Assembly (NCBI GenBank): GCA_025201365.1
Contig: JAIXMF010000029.1
Span: forward strand, 1 to 64,000
DNA: 64,000 bases
Source: Syncephalis plumigaleata
Lineage: Eukaryota; Zoopagomycota; Zoopagomycetes; Zoopagales; Piptocephalidaceae
Direction: 5' to 3'
The notes below the pieces were generated by a model that saw only the letters and a program-made list of their open reading frames with translations, did not search any database and was not told the DNA's origin. A program made the position numbers and the translations under genes. Below are positions 1-8,869 of this stretch, piece after piece (position 1 is the first letter of the stretch; each line of letters starts with the position of its first letter).

Positions 1-289
1 CATCGATCACGTTAAAAGCCTTTACCTTTCCGATTTGAAGCTCATGGAGGAGAATAAATTGGTCGTAAAGGTAATTAGATTCGTCGTGCTTCTTCTTAGT
101 ATGCATGTCACTTACCTATTGCGTTGTTAGAACACGGTGATTGTAGGGGACAACATACTCTATCCCGGTGCACCGGACTACTACGACTATGTCAAGAACA
201 GTCCCAACTACAGCACTGTGCTTCATGATTCGAATCTCGAGTATCGCGAGGAGGTTGAAGATGCAGTTGCCATTAGCGTTCGTCTATAG
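1..289 (+). CDS. Catechol O-methyltransferase family protein, 3' end (partial)
   Basis: This is the last part of a gene that begins outside the window. Exons are 1-70 and 131-289, with one intron (GTAATT...TTGTTAG). The readable C-terminus has IDHVKSLYLSDLKLMEE followed by VGDNILYPGAPDYYDYV and ends in VAISVRL-stop. This is the typical end of the catechol O-methyltransferase fold: the (I/L)DH-K metal/substrate segment, then the DN-(V/I)-(L/K)-(Y/F)PGAP-(D/E)-Y loop. Family members move a methyl group from S-adenosylmethionine to a catechol hydroxyl with Mg2+, normally in the cytosol. It converges on a second COMT gene (482-1495, minus strand), and the two proteins are clearly related but diverged. 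The substrate in this organism is unknown. Confidence 0.85.
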
Positions 290-481
290 TATAGGTAGCA
301 CATAGTTATAGTAATAAATCCACATTATGATGTATTACAACAAATATAAACTTGCTATTTCATATGGATTACACTACAATGACAGATGGACACTAGGCAA
401 TATAGGATATGGTTTGTTTGTTTATCTATTCACTTAGCGTTTATTCATATCAATACAGAGTAGCATTACCATTCCTCTATG

Positions 482-1495
482 CTACTGATAAATGCTTATA
501 GCAATAACATCTCGTATAGTCTCGTTGTATTCGAGCGATACATTGTAGAGTATCGTATAGTATTTCGAGCAGTTTAAAACATAGTCACGGTATTCAGGTG
601 CTCCTGGAAATTTTATATTATCAGCAATGATCAGCGTGTCCTGTATATACATATATTGATATTGATATTGATATTGATATTGATATACGTTAGACGACCA
701 ATCTTTCCTAGTACGTATATGATGGTATGCTACGACCTAGTAGGTGCAAGTACTTACTCTTGCTAGCAACCTTTTCTGCTCTAATAGCTTCAAATCGGGC
801 ACGTAGCGATTCTTTATATGATCGATTAGTACGAAATCAGCCTGCTTCACCTCTGGATGCTTATTCAGAAAGCCGGGCAATTTATCATTGAAAGTGCCCT
901 CGATAATCTAATGAGTGATAGTAAGCTATATTGCTCATAGCTCATTCATTCCTGACATCAACGTTATCGTTACCTTGACTATATCGGATAATCCGGCAAA
1001 TTCTATTAGCTTTGTAGATGACGTCATAAGCGTTAGAGATGATGGTCAGGTTGCCTCTCTGTATTATTATTTACCTGACTGGCAATTCTCGCGAATGCTG
1101 GATTCGACTCGAACGTGTAATACTTTACATCGCAGGCCAGCTTACGCATTAGATTAGCAAATCTTATCGCACTATAGCCGCAATAGGTGCCCAGCTCAAG
1201 GGCTATTCTCGGTGTATTCTCGCGAATTGCATCGTCTATTATGGCACCTTTCTTATCGCCAATGAACATACAGAACTCATTGCTATTATATCCAAAATAG
1301 TCCATGGCCTGAATAACGCTGTCGGGATCATTTCGCGTTGCATTAGCCATGACATAATTCAATAACCTATCCTCGCCTATGACACTACATCGTAAGTACG
1401 AGCACAACGACAAATATAATGCATAGATACTCACGCATATCGCCATAAACGCTATCCTTTCCTGCTAGCGATTTGGTGTCAGCAGAAAGAGGCAT
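482..1495 (-). CDS. Catechol O-methyltransferase family protein
   Basis: Five exons on the minus strand (1495-1435, 1376-1075, 1009-974, 907-758, 640-482) give about 235 residues. The order of motifs is REDRLLNYVM, then GDKKG, then ALELGTYCGYSAIR (the S-adenosylmethionine-binding glycine motif), AGLSDIV, VLIDHIKNRY (metal/substrate aspartate), and finally ADNIKFPGAPEY. All of these are hallmarks of catechol O-methyltransferase and the length matches the soluble form. The start is the first ATG of a short 20-codon exon. The acceptor after ATAG at 1377 restores the family motif. The fourth intron contains a GATATT microsatellite. It converges with the paralogue ending at 289, which suggests an inverted duplication. 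A small-molecule O-methyltransferase role is inferred; the substrate is not known. Confidence 0.88.
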
Positions 1496-2069
1496 ATCTT
1501 AATGAATAAATAAAATAATAATAAAAGACAAGCAAGACTAAAAAGAAAGCATCAAATATTTCAAATAGAATTAGAATGATACGCGGTAACAATGACTATA
1601 TATATATATATACACCATGCCTTTGTCGACATTAATGAACGTCATGCAAAGCGGCGATACATTCCATTATTGACTGATTGATCCATAATAACCAGTCACT
1701 CTCTACCTTGGACAGCCTTGAAATGCCGAAAAACAGGATAGCATAAACCACACCAATCACACAGCCATTTCACTGGCTCTTCTATACTGGTCGTCATATT
1801 TACATGCATCACCTGCATCGCATGCAGCAATGGATTCGTATTTGCTTTCTATTGGTGCTATGAGGAATGTTTTCGTGCAATCTATTACGAATAAAAAGTA
1901 GAATAAATGCCGAGCTAACAATGTAGTATTCCACGTTCAGTTCATTAGAATATTGCGTTACACATAGATGTAAACGGCAACAGCCTGGTTTAAAAATGAA
2001 ACACCATTGTGTAATCACATAACCGAGAATATGCTCTACAAAAATACGGTAAAATTGATGCAAAAAGGA
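1496..2069. other. Spacer upstream of COMT gene
   Basis: About 570 bases of AT-rich spacer between the COMT start and the tRNA gene. It contains a short TA run near 1603-1613. I see no conserved ORF or RNA; the open frame at 1809-2063 (minus) has no recognisable domain. Confidence 0.5.
2062..2066 (-). terminator. RNA polymerase III T-run terminator
   Basis: Reading on the minus strand, a run of five T lies three bases after the tRNA discriminator base. This is the expected Pol III termination signal for the tRNA-Leu gene. Confidence 0.75.
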
Positions 2070-2151
2070 TGATCAGAGTGGGATTCGAACCCACGCCCCC
2101 GAAGAGATTACGGCCTTAACGTAACGCCTTAGACCACTCGGCCATCTGACC
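2070..2151 (-). tRNA. tRNA-Leu (anticodon AAG)
   Basis: The minus strand folds as a class II tRNA. The acceptor stem GGTCAGA pairs with TCTGATC (one G-T wobble). The D arm is GCCGAGTGGTCTAAGGC. The anticodon arm is TTACG with loop TTAAGGC and CGTAA, giving anticodon AAG. There is a long variable arm as expected for leucine, and a T arm GTGGG-TTCGAAT-CCCAC. The discriminator is A, typical of tRNA-Leu. No intron is visible. It reads CUU/CUC codons after A34 modification. Confidence 0.95.
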
Positions 2152-2423
2152 TCCATGAAATTTTGTGTTTTTTTGCCTACTAGTATTTTTATGTTAATTT
2201 TGACCAAAAGACGAATTTTTGCGCTAGCTCCTTCAATATGCTTTCAATAAACATTTAATGCATATTATCATGTTCCTCATTCTATTACGCGCCGAATGAA
2301 TGTACTTTCAGTGCTGTAGCTTCATTATTCGATAATTTTAATAAATTGAGTAGAGGTAATGGAATGAGGAAACTATGTCATTTGCACTCGCCGTTTTATC
2401 ATTCATTTGATTATCTCATATGA

Positions 2424-2572
2424 TCATTCATTTGAATGTTGTCAACTTGGTTTATTATAATAAAATAAGCTACGGCAATATTAAAAGAAAAAAAAATATC
2501 ATTCATTTGAATGTTGTCAATTTGGTTTATTATAATAAAATACGCTATGGTAACATTGAAAGAAAAAAATCA
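2424..2572. repeat. Tandem duplication, about 75 bp x 2
   Basis: Two near-identical copies start at TCATTCATTTGAATGTTG (2424 and 2499) and run through TTGGTTTATTATAATAAAAT and an A-rich end, differing at a handful of positions. A partial further copy of the ATCATTTG start lies at the edge of the LTR element (2577-2584), so the element apparently inserted into or beside this repeat. Confidence 0.8.
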
Positions 2573-2584
2573 CTTGATCATTTG

Positions 2585-2818
2585 TGTAACAACCAAAAAT
2601 ATCGGCTATGAATAATTGTTCCATGATTATTAATAACTGCTACAATGATGTAACATTGTTACGTCTATTATTGAAATCATTATAATCAATCATAACATTG
2701 TTACAGGTCACGTTTCATTATTCCCCTTACCCCGCCTTTACAATTAATATATATAGTATTAACATTTTTATTAAATAAAGGATTATCGTTATTCACTAGT
2801 AAAGTTCTGCTTATTACA
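2585..2818 (+). repeat. 5' LTR of gag-only element
   Basis: A 234-bp long terminal repeat with TG...CA ends, a TATA-like AATATATATAG and an AATAAA-type signal near its 3' end. It matches the 3' LTR base for base as far as I can read. Confidence 0.9.
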
Positions 2819-2946
2819 TTGGTAGCAACGGCTGAATCGCCTCCCTTGCCAAGTACTCATCTTTTATAGTTACTCGTTTTCAGTTATAGGATTTTCGTTA
2901 TTTGATTTTTGGTTATTTGATTTAGTTATATATTAATTCTCGTTGT

Positions 2947-3912
2947 TTGATTTTAGTTATTCGGTTATATTGTTCCAACCATTCAAGTAGCTTATGGTCA
3001 CTTCTACCTTTTATTTCATTACATATAGACAGCAACTCCGATAATTCAAACAATTCTTTTATTACTCATCCAGAAATATCTAAAGATATATCTTACCTAT
3101 TCGACTTCGTCATGGATATTCACACCAATGGCTTCCGCGATATTGAACTTCACCATGAAAATTTCTATGGCAAACCAAATGAAGACTTTGAAGGATGGTT
3201 ATTCAGCATGGACATGCAACTCAAAGATCGAGATTACACCGAAGGCGCCAAGCTATGTTTCATTGCACAGTGTATGAAAGGAGAAGCTCGTGCTTGGTTA
3301 CAACACATAGTTAATGAAGCAGAGAACGGCACTCCTGGATACGTTCCATTAACTACGTGGAATGATCTTAAGGAACGATTACGCCATCGCTTTCAACCTG
3401 CTCATTCTAACCTAAGGAATGAATTGTTGTTAATGAATTTAACACAAAAGGGTGACCTTACCGAGTACGTGGGACGATTCTACGACATATCCAGCAAGTT
3501 AGGTCACGTACAGCAATCACAGAAGGTTGCCGCTTTCATCCGTGGGTACCGTGGCCCAGCAGCAAGTGAACTGATACGTCAAACGCCTTCCACGATTATA
3601 CAATGTATCGAAATAGCCCAAGGATTCGATCATCCTGATACTTATCAACAAAATCCATTTAGTTACACACCATACCAGCAACAGCAATACAACACCGATG
3701 ATGATGTAGTACCAATGGAATTAGGACGTACCGAAAACGGTAGCATTATTTGCTACTATTGCAAAGGTATCAATCATATCGCACGATACTGCCTAGCTAA
3801 CCCCTATAGAAAAGATAACAGGCCACTGCCTGAGGAAATTAGCAATGAGGAAGAACACAAAGTAGAACGAACGCTTCCCAGTAGGTTCGTTCCTAAGGAG
3901 GGAAGAATGTAA
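2947..3912 (+). CDS. Gag-like protein of the LTR element
   Basis: This open frame lies between the LTRs and its 3' end overlaps the first bases of the 3' LTR. It has a retrotransposon gag domain (FYGKPNEDFEGWLFSMDMQ, then KGEARAWLQ, LKERLRHRF and VGRFYDISSKLG) of the type seen in Ty3/gypsy elements. A CCHC zinc knuckle CYYCKGINHIARYC (C-x2-C-x4-H-x4-C) sits near the C-terminus. Gag would form the particle and bind RNA. The exact start is uncertain; an in-frame ATG at the gag domain itself (3112) is a reasonable alternative. The frame is uninterrupted. Confidence 0.85.
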   Translation: MILVIRLYCSNHSSSLWSLLPFISLHIDSNSDNSNNSFITHPEISKDISYLFDFVMDIHTNGFRDIELHHENFYGKPNEDFEGWLFSMDMQLKDRDYTEGAKLCFIAQCMKGEARAWLQHIVNEAENGTPGYVPLTTWNDLKERLRHRFQPAHSNLRNELLLMNLTQKGDLTEYVGRFYDISSKLGHVQQSQKVAAFIRGYRGPAASELIRQTPSTIIQCIEIAQGFDHPDTYQQNPFSYTPYQQQQYNTDDDVVPMELGRTENGSIICYYCKGINHIARYCLANPYRKDNRPLPEEISNEEEHKVERTLPSRFVPKEGRM

Positions 3913-4141
3913 CAACCAAAAATATCGGCTATGAATAATTGTTCCATGATTATTAATAACTGCTACAATGATGTAACATTGTTACGTCTATTATTGAAAT
4001 CATTATAATCAATCATAACATTGTTACAGGTCACGTTTCATTATTCCCCTTACCCCGCCTTTACAATTAATATATATAGTATTAACATTTTTATTAAATA
4101 AAGGATTATCGTTATTCACTAGTAAAGTTCTGCTTATTACA
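3908..4141 (+). repeat. 3' LTR of gag-only element
   Basis: Direct copy of the 5' LTR, preceded by a purine-rich tract and followed by the ATTTG target-site duplication. Confidence 0.9.
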
Positions 4142-4397
4142 ATTTGTAAGCAATCAGCATGCTAGTCTATGTTTGTCTGATGTTACTATTTCATTTGTGA
4201 TATGGTGTTGTATGCTAGCAGTTCTCATGTATGTTACTTCCTTTTAATAGTAAAAAAAATCGATGCCTATTCATCACTAGTACTAACTCGAATCTTCATA
4301 GGTTGATATCAACAACGAAACAAAATAAACTATAATCATAGATCGAGAGTAAATATGATGGATCCACTGGCAAGTACAACAGCAACAACAGCAACAA

Positions 4398-5232
4398 CTA
4401 GAATTCATCATCCTGTCCGAAAAAGTGATTATACGCTACAATGGTACCGTATACAAGTAGACCACCAATAACACTTTGAATCATGGCCGCTGCTCCAATC
4501 TATCATTATATGACATCATCATAAGATTAGTCAATGACAATGATAACAAGTGGAAATATTCATTTGATATACATATACATACCACATTAGCATGCGCGAG
4601 GACCATGGGCATTGCTAATCATTATTACGAGAATGGTGTTAATCACGCTGAATATTGGTTACTTGCTCGCTCGATACTCAAACTTACCAAGACCCGATAC
4701 CACCAAAGCAGAGGTAAGGAAATAGCCAGCATCGGCAAACCCGCTGTATATCATGCATAGAACATGCATTCGTAAGCACTACGATATTTAGTTAATTATT
4801 CAATAAGCTTACATTTGAGTATCAGCAAAAATGTCATCACTATAACCGCATCGTGTACATAGTAAGTTCGGCAAAGGTGCCAAACAATAAGTAACCGCTA
4901 TATATATATATCAAGATAGAGTAGAATTATTACATGAGCGTTCATGATTAGTATCGTGCTTCTTAACGTACCAACGAGAACAGGCCACCAATTCTGGTAG
5001 AGTGCGCACGACAAGATAATGAGCAAAAGCCCACACGCTAAACAAAAGGCTAGACCTATGATACTAGTGTTGATTGTACACGATGCACGAGTGTTAGTCA
5101 CTCTGTCGTCATCGCAACTACTGCCATTATTACTTACGCTATTGAAACAGATTGAATAACATAGTTTAATAAAATAGTCAACTATCATGTTTCTACTAAC
5201 TATACTCTAGTCTTACTCTTTACTCCAGCCAT
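4398..5232 (-). CDS. VPS55: Vacuolar/endosomal sorting protein VPS55 (LEPROT family)
   Basis: Six exons on the minus strand (5232-5217, 5055-4972, 4897-4813, 4743-4688, 4614-4583, 4499-4398) give about 124 residues in continuous frame. The protein has four hydrophobic segments with family motifs: ILSCALYQNWWPVLV, LAPLPNLLC, AGYFLTSALVVSGLA and MVLAHANVIGAAAM. The VPS55/LEPROT family (about 130 residues) forms a complex with VPS68 on endosomes and controls late endosome-to-vacuole traffic. The first exon encodes MAGVK, as in animal LEPROT, joined to SLAFCLACG. The first intron (161 nt) is longer than its neighbours, so the N-terminus is the least certain part; an alternative using a TTGACT exon at 5181-5138 is possible. 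It lies between the LTR element and a MITE. Confidence 0.85.
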
Positions 5233-5357
5233 GGCAATAAGTGACGAGACAATAGATGTAGGAATTGGATGGAGGAATGGATAAATGGAACAATTGGTTG
5301 CAAAGAAGGGTGAGATAGGAAGAGTGAGGCGATTTATCGTGTTGATAGTTCAATTAC

Positions 5358-5589
5358 TACAGTGTTTTTCCATCCAATTTGCGCATTTATCCTTTAACTT
5401 TTGCAGTTTATTAATAAATAACTCTACACAATTGTTAACACCATTATCACCATAGATATGCCAATTGACATAGCATGATAATAATAACAATTCAGTATTC
5501 AGTAATAGATCCTTTATTGATAGCGATAACTATTATTTATTCGTAAAAACAGAAGGCTAACTGCGCAAATTGGATGGAAAAAGGCTGTA
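5358..5589 (+). mobile_element. MITE with terminal inverted repeats, TA target (copy 1)
   Basis: A 232-bp element including flanking TA at both ends. The left end is CAGTGTTTTTCCATCCAATT and the right end is the complement-like AATTGGATGGAAAAAGGCTG, so the termini are inverted repeats of about 25 bp with TA duplications. This is typical of Tc1/mariner-derived MITEs. It carries no coding capacity. It is about 90% alike, in opposite orientation, to the copy at 7215-7446. Confidence 0.88.
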
Positions 5590-5849
5590 GTTAACCACTG
5601 ACACTTGGTGTCTAATAATCATTCGCCTCTTTATCTTTATACATTCTATAGAACAGAAGAAAATAAAAATATATATATTGCTTGCTTGCTTCATCAAATA
5701 ACCACTCTATCATTAATACGTATTCCGACATAATCATAGCACTACTCTATTCCATTCATATAGACGCTATATAGGATCATTGCTCCATTGACTGACATGA
5801 AACTGGAACGCTGCATGTAAAACTGCCATTCCCCGATTAAAACGAATAA

Positions 5850-5922
5850 ATCTTTTTTTGCTTTTTTTAATTCTACTTTTTCTCTTTTCTACTTGTCCTT
5901 TATTCTTTGCCTCGTTCTATCA
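5850..5922 (+). promoter_or_regulatory. Pyrimidine-rich promoter tract upstream of SNU13
   Basis: A dense C/T tract of about 70 bp lies roughly 30-100 bp upstream of the SNU13 ATG. Such tracts commonly mark core promoters and transcription start zones of highly expressed fungal genes. The role here is inferred from position only. Confidence 0.4.
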
Positions 5923-5953
5923 GCAAATACATAACGCTTTATACGTTTTCATT

Positions 5954-6433
5954 ATGGTAAGTGTAGCAGATACTAGTAGTTGTCTATAACCACACCCGTT
6001 AGTTAGTGCATTTATTCTAGCAACGTTATACTAATTACGTCAATGTCTATTGTCATAGCCTGTCGATCCACGCGCTTTCCCTTTGGCTGATGCCGATCTA
6101 AGCAACAAGATTATGGACCTGATCCAGCAGGCTACCCATTACAAGCAATTGAAGAAGGGCGCCAACGAAGCCACCAAGACCCTTAACCGTGGTATTTCCG
6201 AATTCATTGTTATGGCTGCCGACACCACACCTATTGAAATCTTGTTGCACTTGCCTCTATTGTGCGAAGACAAGAACGTTCCTTACGTGTTCGTACCATC
6301 CAAGACGGCGTTGGGTCGTGCCTGTGGTGTAGCCCGCCCCGTGGTTGCCTGCTCGGTCACCTCGAACGAAGCATCCGATCTACGTCAAATGATCCTATCG
6401 ATCAAGACACAAATTGAGAGTCTTCTCATCTAA
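5954..6433 (+). CDS. SNU13: SNU13/NHP2L1 (15.5K) snRNP and snoRNP protein
   Basis: The first exon is only the ATG (5954-5956), spliced to 6059-6433, giving 125 residues that start [15 protein letters not shown]. It is a full-length L7Ae-family protein with the RNA-binding signature [14 protein letters not shown], then [20 protein letters not shown] and [13 protein letters not shown]13 binds kink-turns in U4 snRNA and box C/D snoRNAs, nucleating the U4/U6.U5 tri-snRNP and rRNA methylation complexes in the nucleus and nucleolus. An intron right after the start codon is common in fungal genes of this class. The gene is bracketed by two MITEs of one family in opposite orientation. Confidence 0.97.
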
Positions 6434-7214
6434 ACAAGCGAATAATCCGCAATATCATGCTGTTGCTGTTGTAGTACATCTACATCAGTCATGGCCATTT
6501 CATTCCATTTATAATCCTTTGCCATTGCCCATCAAAAGAGAGAGGAGCGAGAGCTAACCCGACCCGACCAATCGACGACCAACGAGTGGATGAGCGCCAT
6601 TAATTGTTTACAACGAGTATTACTTTATTCCTATTGTTGTTGTAACAATTACTGGATTGAACCTACATGCTATTGCTAGTGATAGTCATTGCTACCGCGC
6701 TGACATAATCATTATTCATAACATGTTGTGTTCGCTTTCTTCCCGTATTTTTTTCTTTCTCTTCTTCTTTATAGAATCAATTCATTATCGCGCGATTCGG
6801 ACTGCCTCACTCTTCTTTAACACCACCTCCTCTAGTGCTCACTATGCTTTCCTCTTCCATTCTTCCATTCTAATCTACGCTATCCTATCCTACCCTATCA
6901 TCTTCATCACTACGCAGTGATTCCAATACTCTGATGCCACCGCCGACAACAACGCAATGACCACTTCTCTCTCTTTGTTTTCTTCTCAGCCAAAGCATTT
7001 GAACTTGTTGTGTTTGCATTTCCTCCTAACATACATGGTTTTGCTTATGGTTTGTAGTAAAATTAAAAGAGGAACTCTCTCGTTTATTTATAATTCATCA
7101 TTTCTATTTACTATGTCAGTGTATAATGTTGTTACAGTATCGCGCTCATTGAAAATGATAGATCACGCGGTGATCTTGTGAAGGGAAGCGTATAGTAATC
7201 ACAAATGCCATTAA
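6434..7214. other. SNU13 downstream spacer
   Basis: About 780 bases of AT- and CT-rich spacer after SNU13. Open frames here (6657-6920, 6957-7181) are low-complexity hydrophobic translations of CT-rich DNA, and I do not support them as genes. Confidence 0.5.
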
Positions 7215-7446
7215 TACAGCCTTTTTCCATCCAATTTGCGCAGTTAGCCATTTGTTGTTACGAATAAATAATAGTTATCGCTATCAATAAATGATCCATT
7301 ACTGAATACTGAATTGTTATTATTGTCATGCTGCGTTAATTGGCATATCTATGGTGATAATGATGTTAACAATTGTGTGAATCTATTTATTAATAAACAG
7401 CAAATGTTAAAGGATAGATGCGCAAAATGGATGGAAAAACACTGTA
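7215..7446 (-). mobile_element. MITE with terminal inverted repeats, TA target (copy 2)
   Basis: 232 bp including flanking TA dinucleotides, in inverse orientation to copy 1. It shares the same ends and the internal segment containing AGTTATCGCTATCAATAAAT. The equal length of the two copies indicates a homogeneous MITE family. It lies 75 bp upstream of the ATG of the RGG-tail gene, so it probably supplies part of that promoter or leader. Confidence 0.88.
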
Positions 7447-7521
7447 TCGCATTCTCATAATCGATGATTATAAAATCAATATGAAAAAATAAATCGATTC
7501 GATAGTAAGGAAATTTGTATA

Positions 7522-8537
7522 ATGTCTTCTCCATTGACCAATTCCACCATTTCGTCTTCAACTATTACTTCAACAACGGCTAAGCGTCGGCCAGTGCCGT
7601 CAGCTGTACCGCAGGATGGTATGATTGTTAGTCGTCGAGATCTATTCGGCGAGATTAGCGAGACTACTCATCCGAAAGTACAGTCTGCGTCAACCTGCGT
7701 CTATCCTACACAGTTTAAGCCGCTTCAATGGTCAGCGGAATCCACGACCGCTGAAGAGGATACCACATCGATGATGGACTGCACTACAGGTGAGTATACT
7801 CTAGACTATCGCGGCTAACCTACTGTTAACACTGCTCTATTAAAGAGGAGGCATTCCCTTTGTTTGCCGGTCCATTACGTGTGGTTGATCTTACAATGTC
7901 CAACCAGGACACTGCCGTACAACAACATAATCGACGTGAATCAACACCTGAATTCGAGTAAGTAGGAAATCAACAAGAGATTATGCTAATAATACGCTAA
8001 TGTAACGATAGTGCCGATGCATTAGTCGATCGATTTGCTGCGGTAGCGGTTACAGCCGAGCAAGTTCTACACGAGTCACAACAACCGTGGGCACGCCATG
8101 AATGTCCACATAAAGTGATATCGATACCGTATAATCGTCGTCCTATCACGACGACAGCAGCGGGACAGATTCGTATTCGACGTAAAGTACGTCCAGGTAA
8201 ACTGCATCGTATGCGATGGACACGTCGACGAGAACGATGTCGTAAAGCCGTCGCGATCTATAAAGCACAAATGGCCACACGACATTACTATAGTCATAGC
8301 AGCCATTATCATCAGCATCGTCATGATCATCATCAGAATACGAGGACATTCTCGACATTAGGACGACAACGATCCCATGTCAACCCATCTCGCTCTACAA
8401 CATCGTTCAATGGTATGAAACGTGGTGGCTATTCAGCCAGATACTCATCTAATCATCAACGTTCTACTACTACTACACGACCAGTACGTGGTGGACGCGG
8501 TGGACGTGGTAGAGGTATTGGGTTTAATAGAGGATAA
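7522..8537 (+). CDS. Hypothetical basic protein with RGG C-terminal tail
   Basis: Three exons (7522-7789, 7846-7957, 8012-8537) give 301 residues in continuous frame. The N-terminal third is Ser/Thr-rich. The middle has RFAAVAVTAEQVLHES and a Cys/His-containing stretch, followed by a very basic segment (GKLHRMRWTRRRERCRKA), a His-rich run, and a C-terminal RGGRGGRGRG box. RGG boxes bind RNA or protein partners and are arginine-methylation targets, so an RNA-associated nuclear role is a reasonable guess. I do not recognise the family. Splice donors GTGAGT and GTAAGT and CTAA-type branch sites support the model. The start is the first in-frame ATG, 75 bp after a MITE. Confidence 0.7.
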
Positions 8538-8869
8538 TGATTGTTTAGATAGTATTATGCGTATATATAAATATACAAGATGTTGCATTAATAAAAGTTT
8601 CGTTTTATTAAGTCACAAGAGGGAGTAAATAAATTGACAATTCGCAATATGTAATAATAGTCATTCATTTATCAATCTATCATACTCTCTTAATAGATAT
8701 ATATGTATATAGAGCCGATATTACAAATAAAAGACAATAAGTAAACAATAATAATCAACCGATTAACATACATACATTATTATTATATGGTATGATACTA
8801 CTACTGCTACTACTGATAAGGATGATAAGGATGGTTATTGTACTTATCGTTTAATAATTCATACATGTG
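8538..8869. other. Spacer between convergent genes
   Basis: A 332-bp AT-rich spacer between two converging stop codons. It holds several AATAAA-like polyadenylation signals on both strands and no ORF of note. Confidence 0.55.

Larger units (their letters stand above)
2585..4141 (+). mobile_element. Short gag-only LTR retrotransposon (Ty3-type gag)
   Basis: A 1,557-bp element has 234-bp direct LTRs at both ends. The LTRs begin TGTAAC and end ATTACA, and I found no difference between them by eye, so the insertion looks recent. The element is flanked by a 5-bp target duplication ATTTG (2580-2584 and 4142-4146). A primer-binding-like TGGTAGC lies just after the 5' LTR, and a purine tract AAGGAGGGAAGAA directly precedes the 3' LTR. 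The only coding part is a gag ORF with a zinc knuckle; no protease, reverse transcriptase or integrase is present. It looks whole as a short non-autonomous element that would depend on a partner's enzymes. Confidence 0.9.

Noticed and set aside
4476-4760. 94-residue plus-strand ORF
   Set aside because: Shadow of the VPS55 exons and introns on the opposite strand; it covers conserved minus-strand coding sequence.
5138-5181. Alternative N-terminal exon for VPS55 (TTGACTATT...)
   Set aside because: In phase, but the resulting N-terminus is longer than usual. The model starting MAGVK-SLAF with a strong GTAAGA donor fits the family better.
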